Below are positions 34,288 through 45,721 of a DNA stretch of 64,000 bases, piece by piece. Positions within the stretch are counted from its first letter, which is position 1; every line of letters begins with the position of its first letter. The notes beneath the pieces are model-generated. The model saw nothing but the letters and a program-made list of their open reading frames with translations. It had not been told where the DNA came from and ran no database searches. The DNA is from Mycolicibacter acidiphilus (GTDB lineage Bacteria; Actinomycetota; Actinomycetes; Mycobacteriales; Mycobacteriaceae), in assembly GCF_018455725.1 (NCBI RefSeq), contig NZ_JAHCLR010000007.1:85676-149675 (forward strand), read 5' to 3'. The position numbers and the translations under genes are program-made.

Positions 34288-35519
34288 CCGGCACCGCCAC
34301 CGCCGGACCGCTCACCCGCAGCGGGGTGGCACGGGTGGGGGCGGCGACCGTGCTGACCGCGATCTGCGGCTACGCGGTGCTGTACCTGGCGGCCCGCGAC
34401 CTGGACCCGGCCGGTTTCGCGGTCTTCGGAGTGTTCTGGGGCGCGTTCGGACTGGTCGCCGGTGCGGCCAACGGCCTACTGCAGGAGACCACCCGCGAGG
34501 TCCGCGTGGCCCGGGACACCGCGCCCGCACCCGGTCCGCACACCCGTCCGCTGCCGGTGGCCGGGCTGGCCGGGATCACCGCCGCCGCGCTGGTCGCGGT
34601 GACAGCGCCGCTGTGGAGTCCGCAGGTGTTCGTGCAGGCCCGCTGGCTGTCGGTGGCGCTGCTGTGTTTCGGGCTGGCGAACTTCGCGGTGCACGCCACC
34701 CTGTTGGGCATGCTGGCCGGCGCCAACCGGTGGACGCAGTACGGGGCGCTGATGGTGACCGACGCCGGCATCCGGGTGGCGGTGGCGGCGACGGCCTTCT
34801 TCGTCGGCTGGGGCCTGGTCGGGTTCCTGTGGGCGACGGTCGCCGGCGCCGGGGCCTGGCTGATCCTGCTCACCTGCTCCCCGGCGGCCCGCTCGGCGGC
34901 GCGGCTGCTGACACCGGTGGGCACCGCGGCGTTCCTGCGCGGGGCGGCGCACTCGATCACCGCGGCCGGGGCCAGCGCGATCCTGGTGATGGGTTTTCCG
35001 GTGCTGCTGCAGGCCACCTACGGCGAACTGGGCGCCGAGGGCGGCGTGGTGATCCTGGCGGTGACGTTGACCCGGGCGCCGCTGCTGGTGCCGCTCACCG
35101 CGATGCAGGGCAACCTGATCGCCCACTTCGTCGACCAGCGCTCCCGCCGGTTGCGTGCGCTGCTCACACCGGCGGTGATCGTGGCCGCGGTGGGCGCGAC
35201 GGGCGTGCTGGCGGCCGGGCTGATCGGGCCGTGGCTGCTGCGGGTGGTGTTCGGCCCGGAGTACACGGCCAGCGGTGCGCTGCTGGCCGGGCTGACGGCG
35301 GCCGCGGTGGCGATCGCACTGTTGACGCTGACCGGCGCGGCGGCGGTGGCGGCGGCGCTGCACCGGGCGTACGCGCTGGGCTGGGTCGGTGCGACGGTGG
35401 CCTCAGCGGCGCTGCTGCTGGCCCCGCTGGACCTGGGTGAGCGGACGGTCATCGCGCTGCTGTGCGGGCCGGTGGTCGGCATCGCGGTGCACCTGACGGC
35501 GCTGCGCGGCGCCGACTGA
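34284..35519 (+). CDS. Polysaccharide flippase-like membrane protein (Rv3630-like)
   Basis: A 411-residue protein with about 12 membrane helices and the general look of MOP-superfamily polysaccharide exporters (Wzx-like): pairs of helices with small basic loops and a central charged loop (VDQRSRRLRAL). Counterpart of Rv3630, which precedes ppgS in M. tuberculosis. By position it may flip polyprenyl-linked galactosamine or another envelope precursor, or export the product of the neighbouring synthetase; neither is shown. GTG start overlaps the peptidase stop. Confidence 0.78.
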   Translation: MTGTATAGPLTRSGVARVGAATVLTAICGYAVLYLAARDLDPAGFAVFGVFWGAFGLVAGAANGLLQETTREVRVARDTAPAPGPHTRPLPVAGLAGITAAALVAVTAPLWSPQVFVQARWLSVALLCFGLANFAVHATLLGMLAGANRWTQYGALMVTDAGIRVAVAATAFFVGWGLVGFLWATVAGAGAWLILLTCSPAARSAARLLTPVGTAAFLRGAAHSITAAGASAILVMGFPVLLQATYGELGAEGGVVILAVTLTRAPLLVPLTAMQGNLIAHFVDQRSRRLRALLTPAVIVAAVGATGVLAAGLIGPWLLRVVFGPEYTASGALLAGLTAAAVAIALLTLTGAAAVAAALHRAYALGWVGATVASAALLLAPLDLGERTVIALLCGPVVGIAVHLTALRGAD

Positions 35520-35567
35520 GCCGCCCGGAGGTGTATTTTTTAACCCATCGAGACTCGCAGACCAGAC

Positions 35568-36245
35568 GTGTGGATCGTCGTGCCGGCCTTCAACGAGGCG
35601 ACCGTGATCGGCGACGTCATCGCCACCATCCGCACCGAATTCACCCACGTGGTCTGCGTGGACGACGGCAGCGCCGACACCACGGCCGCCACCGCGCACG
35701 GCGCGGGCGCCTACGTGGTTCGGCATCCGGTGAACCTCGGTCAGGGCGCGGCGATCCAGACCGGCGTCGAGTTCGCCCGCAGCCGGCCCCGGTCCCGGAT
35801 CTTCGCGACGTTCGACGCCGACGGCCAGCACCAGGTCGCCGATGTGGTACGGATGGTCGACCGGCTCACCGCCGAGGACCTGGACATCATCATCGGTACC
35901 CGGTTCGCCGACCCGGCGACGAACGCCTCGGTGCCGTGGTTGAAGCGACTGGTGCTGCGCACCGTGGTGTGGCTGAGCCCGCGGACCCGACGGCTGGGGC
36001 TCACCGATGCGCACAACGGCCTGCGGGTGTTCAACCGCACGGTTGCCGACGGACTGGACCTGAAGATGACCGGCATGAGCCACGCCGGCGAATTCATCGC
36101 GCTGATCGACGAAAACCATTGGCGGGTAGCCGAAGAGCCGATCGAGGTGCTCTACACCGAGTACTCCAAGTCGAAGGGTCAGCCGCTGCTCAACGGGGTG
36201 AACATCCTGTTCGACGGGTTGCTGCGCAAGAGGATGTCAAAGTGA
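35568..36245 (+). CDS. ppgS: PpgS, polyprenyl-phospho-N-acetylgalactosaminyl synthase
   Basis: A 225-residue GT2 glycosyltransferase, counterpart of Rv3631, which transfers GalNAc from UDP-GalNAc to decaprenyl phosphate as donor for the galactosamine on arabinogalactan. Visible are VPAFNEATVIGDV at the N-terminus, the nucleotide-binding VDDGSAD near residue 32, the metal-binding DADGQHQ near 84 and GTRF. No C-terminal membrane domain is fused. The start is unclear: GGAGG at 35527-35531 lies 36 bases before GTG 35568, and an ATC at 35547 in the same frame sits where relatives may start. Confidence 0.85.
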   Translation: MWIVVPAFNEATVIGDVIATIRTEFTHVVCVDDGSADTTAATAHGAGAYVVRHPVNLGQGAAIQTGVEFARSRPRSRIFATFDADGQHQVADVVRMVDRLTAEDLDIIIGTRFADPATNASVPWLKRLVLRTVVWLSPRTRRLGLTDAHNGLRVFNRTVADGLDLKMTGMSHAGEFIALIDENHWRVAEEPIEVLYTEYSKSKGQPLLNGVNILFDGLLRKRMSK

Positions 36246-36583
36246 ACTGGATCAAGGTTCTGCTGATCGCGGCGGTGATGGCGCTGCTGGTCAAACTGCT
36301 GCTGTCCCGGCGCTCCGCACAGTCCCGCGCCTGGGTGAAGGTCGGCTACCTGGTCTTCGTGGTGGCCGGCGTCTACGCCGTGCTGCGCCCGGACGACACC
36401 ACCGTGCTGGCGAACTGGCTCGGGGTACGCCGCGGCACCGACCTGATGCTCTACATCCTGATCATCGTGTTCGCGTTCACCACGTTGAGCACCTACATGC
36501 GATTCCGTGAGTTGGAACTGCGCTACGCCCGACTGACTCGGGTGGTGGCGCTGGCGAACGCGCAACCACCCGAGCGTCAGTAG
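36242..36583 (+). CDS. DUF2304 small membrane protein, PpgS partner
   Basis: A 113-residue protein with three membrane helices (about residues 3-20, 32-49 and 66-87) and a helical cytoplasmic tail (RELELRYARLTRVVALA). It is the counterpart of Rv3632, which raises PpgS activity in M. tuberculosis and probably anchors it at the membrane. GTG start overlaps the ppgS stop. The gene ends 64 bases before the convergent P-ATPase stop. Confidence 0.85.
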   Translation: MNWIKVLLIAAVMALLVKLLLSRRSAQSRAWVKVGYLVFVVAGVYAVLRPDDTTVLANWLGVRRGTDLMLYILIIVFAFTTLSTYMRFRELELRYARLTRVVALANAQPPERQ

Positions 36584-36647
36584 TTCGGCGACTGTTGGCC
36601 CGGCGGTAACGGCGGGTTGGCCGGCGGTCCGGATTCAGCCGTCAGTC

Positions 36648-39600
36648 TTACGGGTATGCGGGGAACTGAGGTTCTGGCCGACCCACTAGCCGCAACACTG
36701 GCGCGGCTGCTGACTCCGCCCTGTCAGCAGCTGTACGCGCTGCTGTGGCGGGCGGGTGTGCTGCAGGTGGAGCATCCGCAGCCGGTTCGTCGTCCCGCGC
36801 CGCCCGACCCCGGCCCAGCACCGCGACCGCGGCCGTCGCCGCACCTGCGGTGCTCAGCGCCTGCAGCCAGCCGATCGGGCCGATCGGCGTGCAGCCGAGC
36901 AACTGGCTGACCCCGGGCGTGCTGACCGCCAGCGCGAACACCGCGAATGAGCCCGCCGCGGTGGCCAGCACCAGCGGGGCGTGCGAGTCGACCAGGGTCT
37001 GGCCGAGTTCGGTGGTGACCAGCGAGATCAGCGCCACGGTGGCGGCGCGCTGCTGGCCGCCGCCCAAACCGGTGAGCGCCGAGAGCCCGGTGAGCCCGGT
37101 GGACATGGCCATCGCCCACGCCGCGGTGGCGGCGGTGGCGGTGATCGCCCCGCGGTAGGCCACCGCCCGCCACAGTTCGCGTTCGTCGAGGCCGCCGCCG
37201 GCGACCCGCTGCACCGGACCGGCCGGGGTGCTCACCGCGACCGCGGTCGCCGGCAGCGCATCGGTGAGGGTGTTCATCAGCAGCAGCTGACGGGTGTTCA
37301 GTGGTGACATGCCGGTGAACGCGGTGCCGATCACCGAGAAGATCACCTCGCCGGCGTTGCCGCCGAGCAGCCCGGAGACCGCCAACTGCACACCGCGCCA
37401 CAGCCGCCGGCCCTCGTCGATCGCGTCGGTCAGCGCACCGATCCGGCCGTCGGTGAGGACCACGTCGGCGACCGTGTGCGCCGAATCGCTGCCGCGGGCC
37501 ACCACCCCGACCCCGACCGTGGCGACCCGGATCGCGGCGGCGTCGTTGGCGCCGTCGCCGACCATCGCGCTGACTTTGCCGGCCCGTTCCAGGGTCTGCA
37601 CGATCTGCACCTTGTGCTCGGGCGTCATCCGGGCGAACACCACCCGCTCACACGCCACCCGCTCCTGCTCCCGGCGGGACAGCGCGTCCCACTCCGAGCC
37701 GGTGATGACCCCGTCGGCGTCGACGGCCAGGCCGAGTTCCGCGGCGATCGCGGTGACGGTGATCGGGTGATCGCCGGAGATCAGCCGGATGCCGACGCCG
37801 CGGTCGGTCAGGTCGGCGAGCAGCTTCGCCGCCCCCGGGCGCGGGGTGTCGGAGATGCCGAGCAGCCCGGTCAGCTCCAGTCCATGCCCGGCCAGTTCGG
37901 TGATCCTGTCCGGGTCGGAGCGGACCGCGTCGGCTTCCGCGGGACTCAGCGTGCGCCGGCCGACGGCGATCACCCGCAGCCCGGCGGCCGCCAACTCGTC
38001 GACCTGCGGCTGCCGGTCCGTCGCGCCGCTGGCCGCCAGCACCGTCTCCGGGGCGCCCTTGACGCTGAGCTCGGTGCCGGTCACCGCAGCCGAGAACGCC
38101 CGGCCGGAACGGAACGGCAGGTACACGTCCGGCGCCGCCGCCGGGCCGGGGACCGCCGCGTCGACTCCCGCTTCGATGATCGCCTGGTCGGTGGCGTGGG
38201 CGTGCGCGTCGCCGTGCGCCCACGGGGCGGCGTGCAGGGCGGCGTGCAGCACGTCGGCGTCGGTGCGGCCGTCGACCGGGCACACCCGGGTGACCCGCAG
38301 TCGGTTCTCGCTCAGGGTGCCGGTCTTGTCGAAGCAGACCACGTCGAGCCGACCGAGCGCCTCCACCGCCCGCGGCACCCGCACCAGCGCCCCGGTTCCG
38401 GTGAGTCGGCGCGCCGACGCGTACTGCGCCAGCGTCGCCATCAGCGGCATGCCCTCCGGCACGGCGGCCACCGCGATCGCGATCGCGTCGCCGAGCGCGG
38501 TGCGCAGCTGCCCGCCGCGCAGCATCCCGAGTGCGCCGACCAGCAGCCCGCCGGCGCCGCTGACCGGGAACGCCCGGTACATCACCTCGCTGAGCTGGTG
38601 CTGCAGGCCCACCGTCGGCAGATCACCGGCGGCCAGTTCGGCGGCCCGACGGGTCTGGGTGTCGGCGCCGACGGCGGTGACGATCGCGACCGCGGTCCCG
38701 GCGATGACGGTGCTGCCCGCGTAGAGCATGCAGCTGCGCTCGGCGAGTTCGGCGCCCGGTGTCGGCGCGGTCTGCTTGTCCACCGACAGCGACTCCCCGG
38801 TGAGCGAGGACTCGTCGACCTCCAGGTCGGTCGCCTCGATCACCCGGGCGTCGGCCGGGACGACCTCGTTGCTGCGGACCTCGATCACGTCGCCGGGTGC
38901 CAGCAGTTCCGCCGGGACCTCGGTGTAGCCGGTGCCGTCCGGTCCGGGGGTGACGGTGCGCGCGGGCGGGGTCTGCTGGGCCAGCAGCACGTTCAGCCGG
39001 CTCTCGGCCCGCATCTGCTGACCGGCCGCGAGCATGGCATTGCCGACCAGGACGATGCCGACCATCGCCGCGTCGATCGGCGAACCGAGGATCGCGGTGG
39101 CCGCCGAACCGACCGCCATGATCGGGGTCATCGGGTCGGACAGCTCCGCCCGCACGGCCTTGACGAACTGCCAGGCGGTGTTCGGCGGCCGGGTCGCGGC
39201 GGCGTCTGACACCCGGGCCGTGAGGTTCGGCTGCGGCAGGATCTGGCGGACCTGGGCGATCGACATCGCGTGCCACTCGTGGGCCGGGGCGGGCCGCGGC
39301 GCGGGGGTGCGGACGACCTTGCGGGCCAGCAGATAACCGGAGCACAGCCCGGCGGCGCCGCCGACGGTCACCGGCCCCGGCATGTTCGCCCGCCGGACCC
39401 GGATGCCGGGCACCAGCAGCAGTCCGCCGAGCACCGAGGCACTGGCCGACAGCGTGATGCCGCGCCGGGTCGCCTCCCGGGCGGCGGGCAACGCCCGCAG
39501 CACCTGCCACGCGCCGGCCAGGCCGTCGAGCAGCAGGTCGACGTGCCACGGCGGGGCGGTGTCGCCTGCCGGCATGATGCCCAGGGCCAGGTCGGCGCCG

Positions 39601-41084
39601 GCCAGCGCCCGGTCCGCGCCTGCGGACAGCACGGCGACAGTGCGCCCGGCCTGCTGCAGTTCGGTCAGCGCGGCCGCCAGCGCGTCGTCGACACCGGCGC
39701 CGACGGGCCGCAGTTCGTCGAACGCGGTGCGCAGCTCACCGAGGGTGTCGGGGAGATCGAGCGAGACCAGTTCGACGTCGGCCGCGCGTGCCTCGACCAG
39801 CAGCGCGGACGCCAGCGGGTGCAGCACCGGGGCGATCAGCGCCGTCACCGGCTCCGCCCGGCCGGCCAACCGGTGCCACCCCGGGGTCAGGCCCGGCTCG
39901 TCGAGCAACCGCTGGGCGTCCGCCCAGGCGGCCGGCAGTTCGGCCGCGCCGGCACCGCGCACGGTCACCACCCGCAGCGTCGGCTCGCACAGCACCCGCG
40001 GATCGATCAGCAGCGCGTCGACCTTGTCCAGGCCGCGCAGCGCCGCCGGTCGCAGCGGCAACACACCGTGCTGGTCGGCCAGCCCGCGGCTCAGGGTGGC
40101 GGCGAACGCCTCCCGGCTGATCCGCAGCGCTTTCGGGGCCGCCGTCACCGCGGCCGTCGACGCCATCGTGACGTCGCGGGTGATGGCGCCGACCAGGCCG
40201 GCGCCGATCAACTGCACCCAGGCGATGCGCCGGCCGTGCCGTTCGGCCGGTCCCTCCGGTGCCGGCGTGGGGCGGCCGGGTGCGGGTGCGTCGGACTGGC
40301 CGGCGTGCCGGGCGAACACCGGTTCGCAGCGGTTCCAGGCCAGCGCCGCCGATCGGGCTTCGGTGGCTTTGATGCCCTGCAGCGCCAGGTCCACCGAGAG
40401 CGATGTCACCGACAGGGTGGCGACGTGCGCGCCGAGTGAGACCAGCGACAGCACGGTGTCGGTGGCGACGACGCCGATCCGGTCCTGCAGCAGATTACGC
40501 ACCCACGGCTGGTAACTGGCCACCGCCGCGACCGCGTCGAACGCCACCGGCGCCGCCGGAATGCGCAGCACCCGCCCGGCGGTCGCCACCGCGAGTCCGG
40601 CCGCGTTCAGCCCGAACATGGCCCCGCGCAACGCGAGCAACAGTCCGTCACCGGGCAGGCTGTCCGGTCGGTGTTCGGAAGGCTCACGGCGGCAGTTCTT
40701 TTCAGCCCCGTCGAGCACCGCGCACAGCGCCTTCAGCGACGGCCCGCCCTCGTCGATCTCCACCACCACTCGGGACAGCGGCCGGTTCAACTGCACCGAC
40801 TCCACACCGGGGTGGTCGCGCAGGGCGGCGACGACGGCCTGCCCGAGTTCGGCGCCGTCCGGGCCGGTCAGCCCGCGCACCTCGATCCAGGCCCGGCGCT
40901 CACCGGCCCAGTGCTTGCGGGCCAGCGTCGACACCGAGGTCTCGCCGGAGAGCACCAGCGCCCCGGCGCGCACCGGCATGACGGCCAACTCGATGCCTGC
41001 GGCGGCCGCGGAGCCGACGGCGTCGGCGGTCGCCCGGATTCCGGTCGCGATCAGGTTCGGCAGGGCGGGAACGGCAATACGCAT
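36648..41084 (-). CDS. Giant P-type ATPase, CtpH/CtpI type
   Basis: A 1478-residue cation-transport ATPase, about twice the usual size, as in mycobacterial CtpH (1539) and CtpI (1632). The C-terminal half is a full P-ATPase: actuator motif TGES, PEGMP in M4, phosphorylation site DKTGTLSEN, nucleotide site KGAPE and hinge GDGANDAAAIR. The N-terminal half carries a heavy-metal-domain-like region (about residues 65-120) without the CxxC pair, and a second, degenerate ATPase-like portion (about 300-600). The ion is unknown. ATG 41084 is chosen because GGAGG lies six bases upstream; that SD is inside a perfect hairpin. Confidence 0.88.
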   Translation of the reverse strand: MRIAVPALPNLIATGIRATADAVGSAAAAGIELAVMPVRAGALVLSGETSVSTLARKHWAGERRAWIEVRGLTGPDGAELGQAVVAALRDHPGVESVQLNRPLSRVVVEIDEGGPSLKALCAVLDGAEKNCRREPSEHRPDSLPGDGLLLALRGAMFGLNAAGLAVATAGRVLRIPAAPVAFDAVAAVASYQPWVRNLLQDRIGVVATDTVLSLVSLGAHVATLSVTSLSVDLALQGIKATEARSAALAWNRCEPVFARHAGQSDAPAPGRPTPAPEGPAERHGRRIAWVQLIGAGLVGAITRDVTMASTAAVTAAPKALRISREAFAATLSRGLADQHGVLPLRPAALRGLDKVDALLIDPRVLCEPTLRVVTVRGAGAAELPAAWADAQRLLDEPGLTPGWHRLAGRAEPVTALIAPVLHPLASALLVEARAADVELVSLDLPDTLGELRTAFDELRPVGAGVDDALAAALTELQQAGRTVAVLSAGADRALAGADLALGIMPAGDTAPPWHVDLLLDGLAGAWQVLRALPAAREATRRGITLSASASVLGGLLLVPGIRVRRANMPGPVTVGGAAGLCSGYLLARKVVRTPAPRPAPAHEWHAMSIAQVRQILPQPNLTARVSDAAATRPPNTAWQFVKAVRAELSDPMTPIMAVGSAATAILGSPIDAAMVGIVLVGNAMLAAGQQMRAESRLNVLLAQQTPPARTVTPGPDGTGYTEVPAELLAPGDVIEVRSNEVVPADARVIEATDLEVDESSLTGESLSVDKQTAPTPGAELAERSCMLYAGSTVIAGTAVAIVTAVGADTQTRRAAELAAGDLPTVGLQHQLSEVMYRAFPVSGAGGLLVGALGMLRGGQLRTALGDAIAIAVAAVPEGMPLMATLAQYASARRLTGTGALVRVPRAVEALGRLDVVCFDKTGTLSENRLRVTRVCPVDGRTDADVLHAALHAAPWAHGDAHAHATDQAIIEAGVDAAVPGPAAAPDVYLPFRSGRAFSAAVTGTELSVKGAPETVLAASGATDRQPQVDELAAAGLRVIAVGRRTLSPAEADAVRSDPDRITELAGHGLELTGLLGISDTPRPGAAKLLADLTDRGVGIRLISGDHPITVTAIAAELGLAVDADGVITGSEWDALSRREQERVACERVVFARMTPEHKVQIVQTLERAGKVSAMVGDGANDAAAIRVATVGVGVVARGSDSAHTVADVVLTDGRIGALTDAIDEGRRLWRGVQLAVSGLLGGNAGEVIFSVIGTAFTGMSPLNTRQLLLMNTLTDALPATAVAVSTPAGPVQRVAGGGLDERELWRAVAYRGAITATAATAAWAMAMSTGLTGLSALTGLGGGQQRAATVALISLVTTELGQTLVDSHAPLVLATAAGSFAVFALAVSTPGVSQLLGCTPIGPIGWLQALSTAGAATAAVAVLGRGRAARDDEPAADAPPAAHPPATAARTAADRAESAAAPVLRLVGRPEPQFPAYP

Positions 41085-41089
41085 GAACA

Positions 41090-41118
41090 ACCTCCAGCGT
41101 CACTAAAGCGCTGGAGGT
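41090..41118 (-). promoter_or_regulatory. Hairpin enclosing the ribosome binding site of the P-ATPase gene
   Basis: Perfect 10-base inverted repeat: ACCTCCAGCG at 41090-41099 and CGCTGGAGGT at 41109-41118, with a nine-base loop. In the mRNA the 3' arm contains GGAGG, the Shine-Dalgarno of the gene, six bases before its ATG. The stem would block initiation unless opened. It could also be a DNA operator. Confidence 0.6.
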
Positions 41119-41195
41119 CTCTTCCGCCGCCTCAGCAGCCCGCGGCCCCGGTCGTCCGATGACGGTCGACGTGATGACGACACCGCAGCGAAGGA

Positions 41196-41220
41196 ATACT
41201 CCCCTCCGTCGGACGAGTAT
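41196..41220. promoter_or_regulatory. Inverted repeat upstream of the P-ATPase gene
   Basis: ATACTC (41196-41201) and GAGTAT (41215-41220) separated by 13 bases, about 110 bases upstream of the ATPase start and just past the galE1 stop. Possible operator for a metal-responsive repressor; no factor can be named. Confidence 0.35.
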
Positions 41221-41230
41221 GCCACAGCGG

Positions 41231-43993
<2,763 letters not shown>

Positions 43994-44191
43994 TCCCCTC
44001 CCCGCGAAGGTGCAGAGTTCACCGGTAAACCCCCAGGTCGGCCGGTCAATTATGCACGGTCACGGGAATTGGAGCCCTCGTCGGCACGCCGAGATATGCG
44101 TTTCGTATGAGTGCCGCATGCCAGGTTGCCGGGCCCGTGCGCTCGAAAATACCGTCGAAGGCACGCGATCCAAGGAGGTTGAGGACAGCCG

Positions 44192-44491
44192 ATGTCTTTC
44201 GTTGTGGCACAACCGGAACTGCTGGCGGCGGCGGCCGGTGACCTGCGTGGGATCGGGTCCGGGCTGCAAGCCCAGTACGCGGCGGTCAGCGGGCCGACCA
44301 CCGCGGTGCTGCCGCCGGCGTCCGATGCGGTCTCGCTGCTGACCACGGCACGCTTCAACAGCCACGGCACGCTGTTTCAGACCATGGCGAGCCAGGCCGC
44401 AGCCGTGCATCAGATGTTCGTGGCGACGCTCAGCGGCAACGCGACGTCGTACGCCGTCGCCGAGGCGGCGAACGCGGCCGCGGCCGGCTGA
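44192..44491 (+). CDS. PE-family protein
   Basis: A 99-residue PE protein with only the PE domain. It starts SFVVAQPELLAAAAGDL and forms two long helices. The type VII secretion signal YxxxD/E appears as YAVAE near residue 90. PE proteins pair with PPE partners for export through an ESX system; the PPE gene starts 18 bases downstream. GAGG lies eight bases before the ATG. No ESX genes are in the window, so the exporter (ESX-5 is the usual one for such pairs) is encoded elsewhere. Confidence 0.95.
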   Translation: MSFVVAQPELLAAAAGDLRGIGSGLQAQYAAVSGPTTAVLPPASDAVSLLTTARFNSHGTLFQTMASQAAAVHQMFVATLSGNATSYAVAEAANAAAAG

Positions 44492-44509
44492 CCGGCGCGG
44501 GGACAGCCG

Positions 44510-45721
44510 ATGAATTTCGCGGTGCTGCCGCCGGAGGTCAACTCCGCACTCATGTACACCGGCGCCGGCTCCGGACCGATCCGCGCCGCCGCCACCGCCT
44601 GGCAGACCATGGCGACCGAACTCGAAACCGCCTCGTACGCCTACCGATCCGTCATCACCGCACTCACCGACGAAACCTGGCTCGGGCCGTCGTCGGTGGC
44701 GATGGCAGTCGCTGCCGCGCCCTACCTCACCTGGATGCACACCACCGCAACCCAGGCGGGCCACGCCGCGGGTCAGGCCGAAGCCGCTGCCGCCGCCTAC
44801 GAGACCGCGTTCGCGATGACCGTCCCGCCACCGGTCGTCGCCGCCAACCGCACCCAACTGGCCACGCTGGTCGCCACCAACCTGCTCGGGCAGAACACTC
44901 CCGCCATCGCCGCCACCGAAGCCCACTACGCCGAAATGTGGGCCCAGGACACCACCGCCATGTACGGCTACGCCGCCGACGCGGCCCAGGCCACCCGGCT
45001 CCCGGCGTTCACCGCCCCCGGCCATACTGCCCGGGCTGCCGCTTCAGCCGCCGATGCCACCGGTGGCGCCATCTCGCCGGGCCTAGCGTTCGACCTGGCC
45101 GGCGCGGCGTTGGAGATCGGCAGCGTCGGCCCGTTCGGCGCGGTCGGCCTCGGCGGCGGGTTCGGCGGTCTGGCGATCACGTTGGCGGAGTTGGCGTTTC
45201 CCGAGGAGGCCGCGATCGGCTTCGGCGCGCTGGGTGAGTTGGGACTGATCGGCGACGTCGCGCCGGCGACCGCTGTGGCGGGCCGGGCCGGTGCGATCTT
45301 CGCGAGCGTGGGCGGGGCGGTGCCGGTGGGGGCGCTGTCGGTGCCACAGGCCTGGGCTGCGGCGGCACCGGCGGCGCTGCGGCAGGTCTCGCTGCTCTCG
45401 GTGCAGTCGGCCACCTCGGCTGCGGCAGCCGCCGAGGTCCCGTTCTCGGAGATGGCACTGGCCGGGATGGCCGGGCGCGCCATCGCCGGTTCCACCGGCC
45501 GTCGGGATCAGACCGAACCGACCACCCGGCAGCTGACGGGGGCCGCACCACCGCCGGACGACGAACCGGAATCGCTGGTCAAGCCGATGAGCGGCGTGGA
45601 GATCATCGCCGAACTGCGCGGGCTGGCCGAACTGCGCGACGCCGGTGTGCTGACCGACGCCGAATACGCCGGGCAGCACGAGCGCCTGGTGGCCGGCGCC
45701 AACGCCGGGGGCGACCGATGA
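44510..45721 (+). CDS. PPE protein of the SVP subgroup with SHOCT-like tail
   Basis: A 403-residue PPE protein. The PPE motif is at residues 8-10 ([13 protein letters not shown]) and the WxG signature appears as WLG near residue 58. The SVP motif [14 protein letters not shown] near residue 275 places it in the PPE-SVP subgroup. The last 35 residues ([20 protein letters not shown]) look like a SHOCT domain, a short helical hairpin not typical of M. tuberculosis PPE proteins. Its partner should be the preceding PE protein. The stop overlaps the start of a second, closely related PPE gene (ATGA). Confidence 0.92.
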   Translation: MNFAVLPPEVNSALMYTGAGSGPIRAAATAWQTMATELETASYAYRSVITALTDETWLGPSSVAMAVAAAPYLTWMHTTATQAGHAAGQAEAAAAAYETAFAMTVPPPVVAANRTQLATLVATNLLGQNTPAIAATEAHYAEMWAQDTTAMYGYAADAAQATRLPAFTAPGHTARAAASAADATGGAISPGLAFDLAGAALEIGSVGPFGAVGLGGGFGGLAITLAELAFPEEAAIGFGALGELGLIGDVAPATAVAGRAGAIFASVGGAVPVGALSVPQAWAAAAPAALRQVSLLSVQSATSAAAAAEVPFSEMALAGMAGRAIAGSTGRRDQTEPTTRQLTGAAPPPDDEPESLVKPMSGVEIIAELRGLAELRDAGVLTDAEYAGQHERLVAGANAGGDR

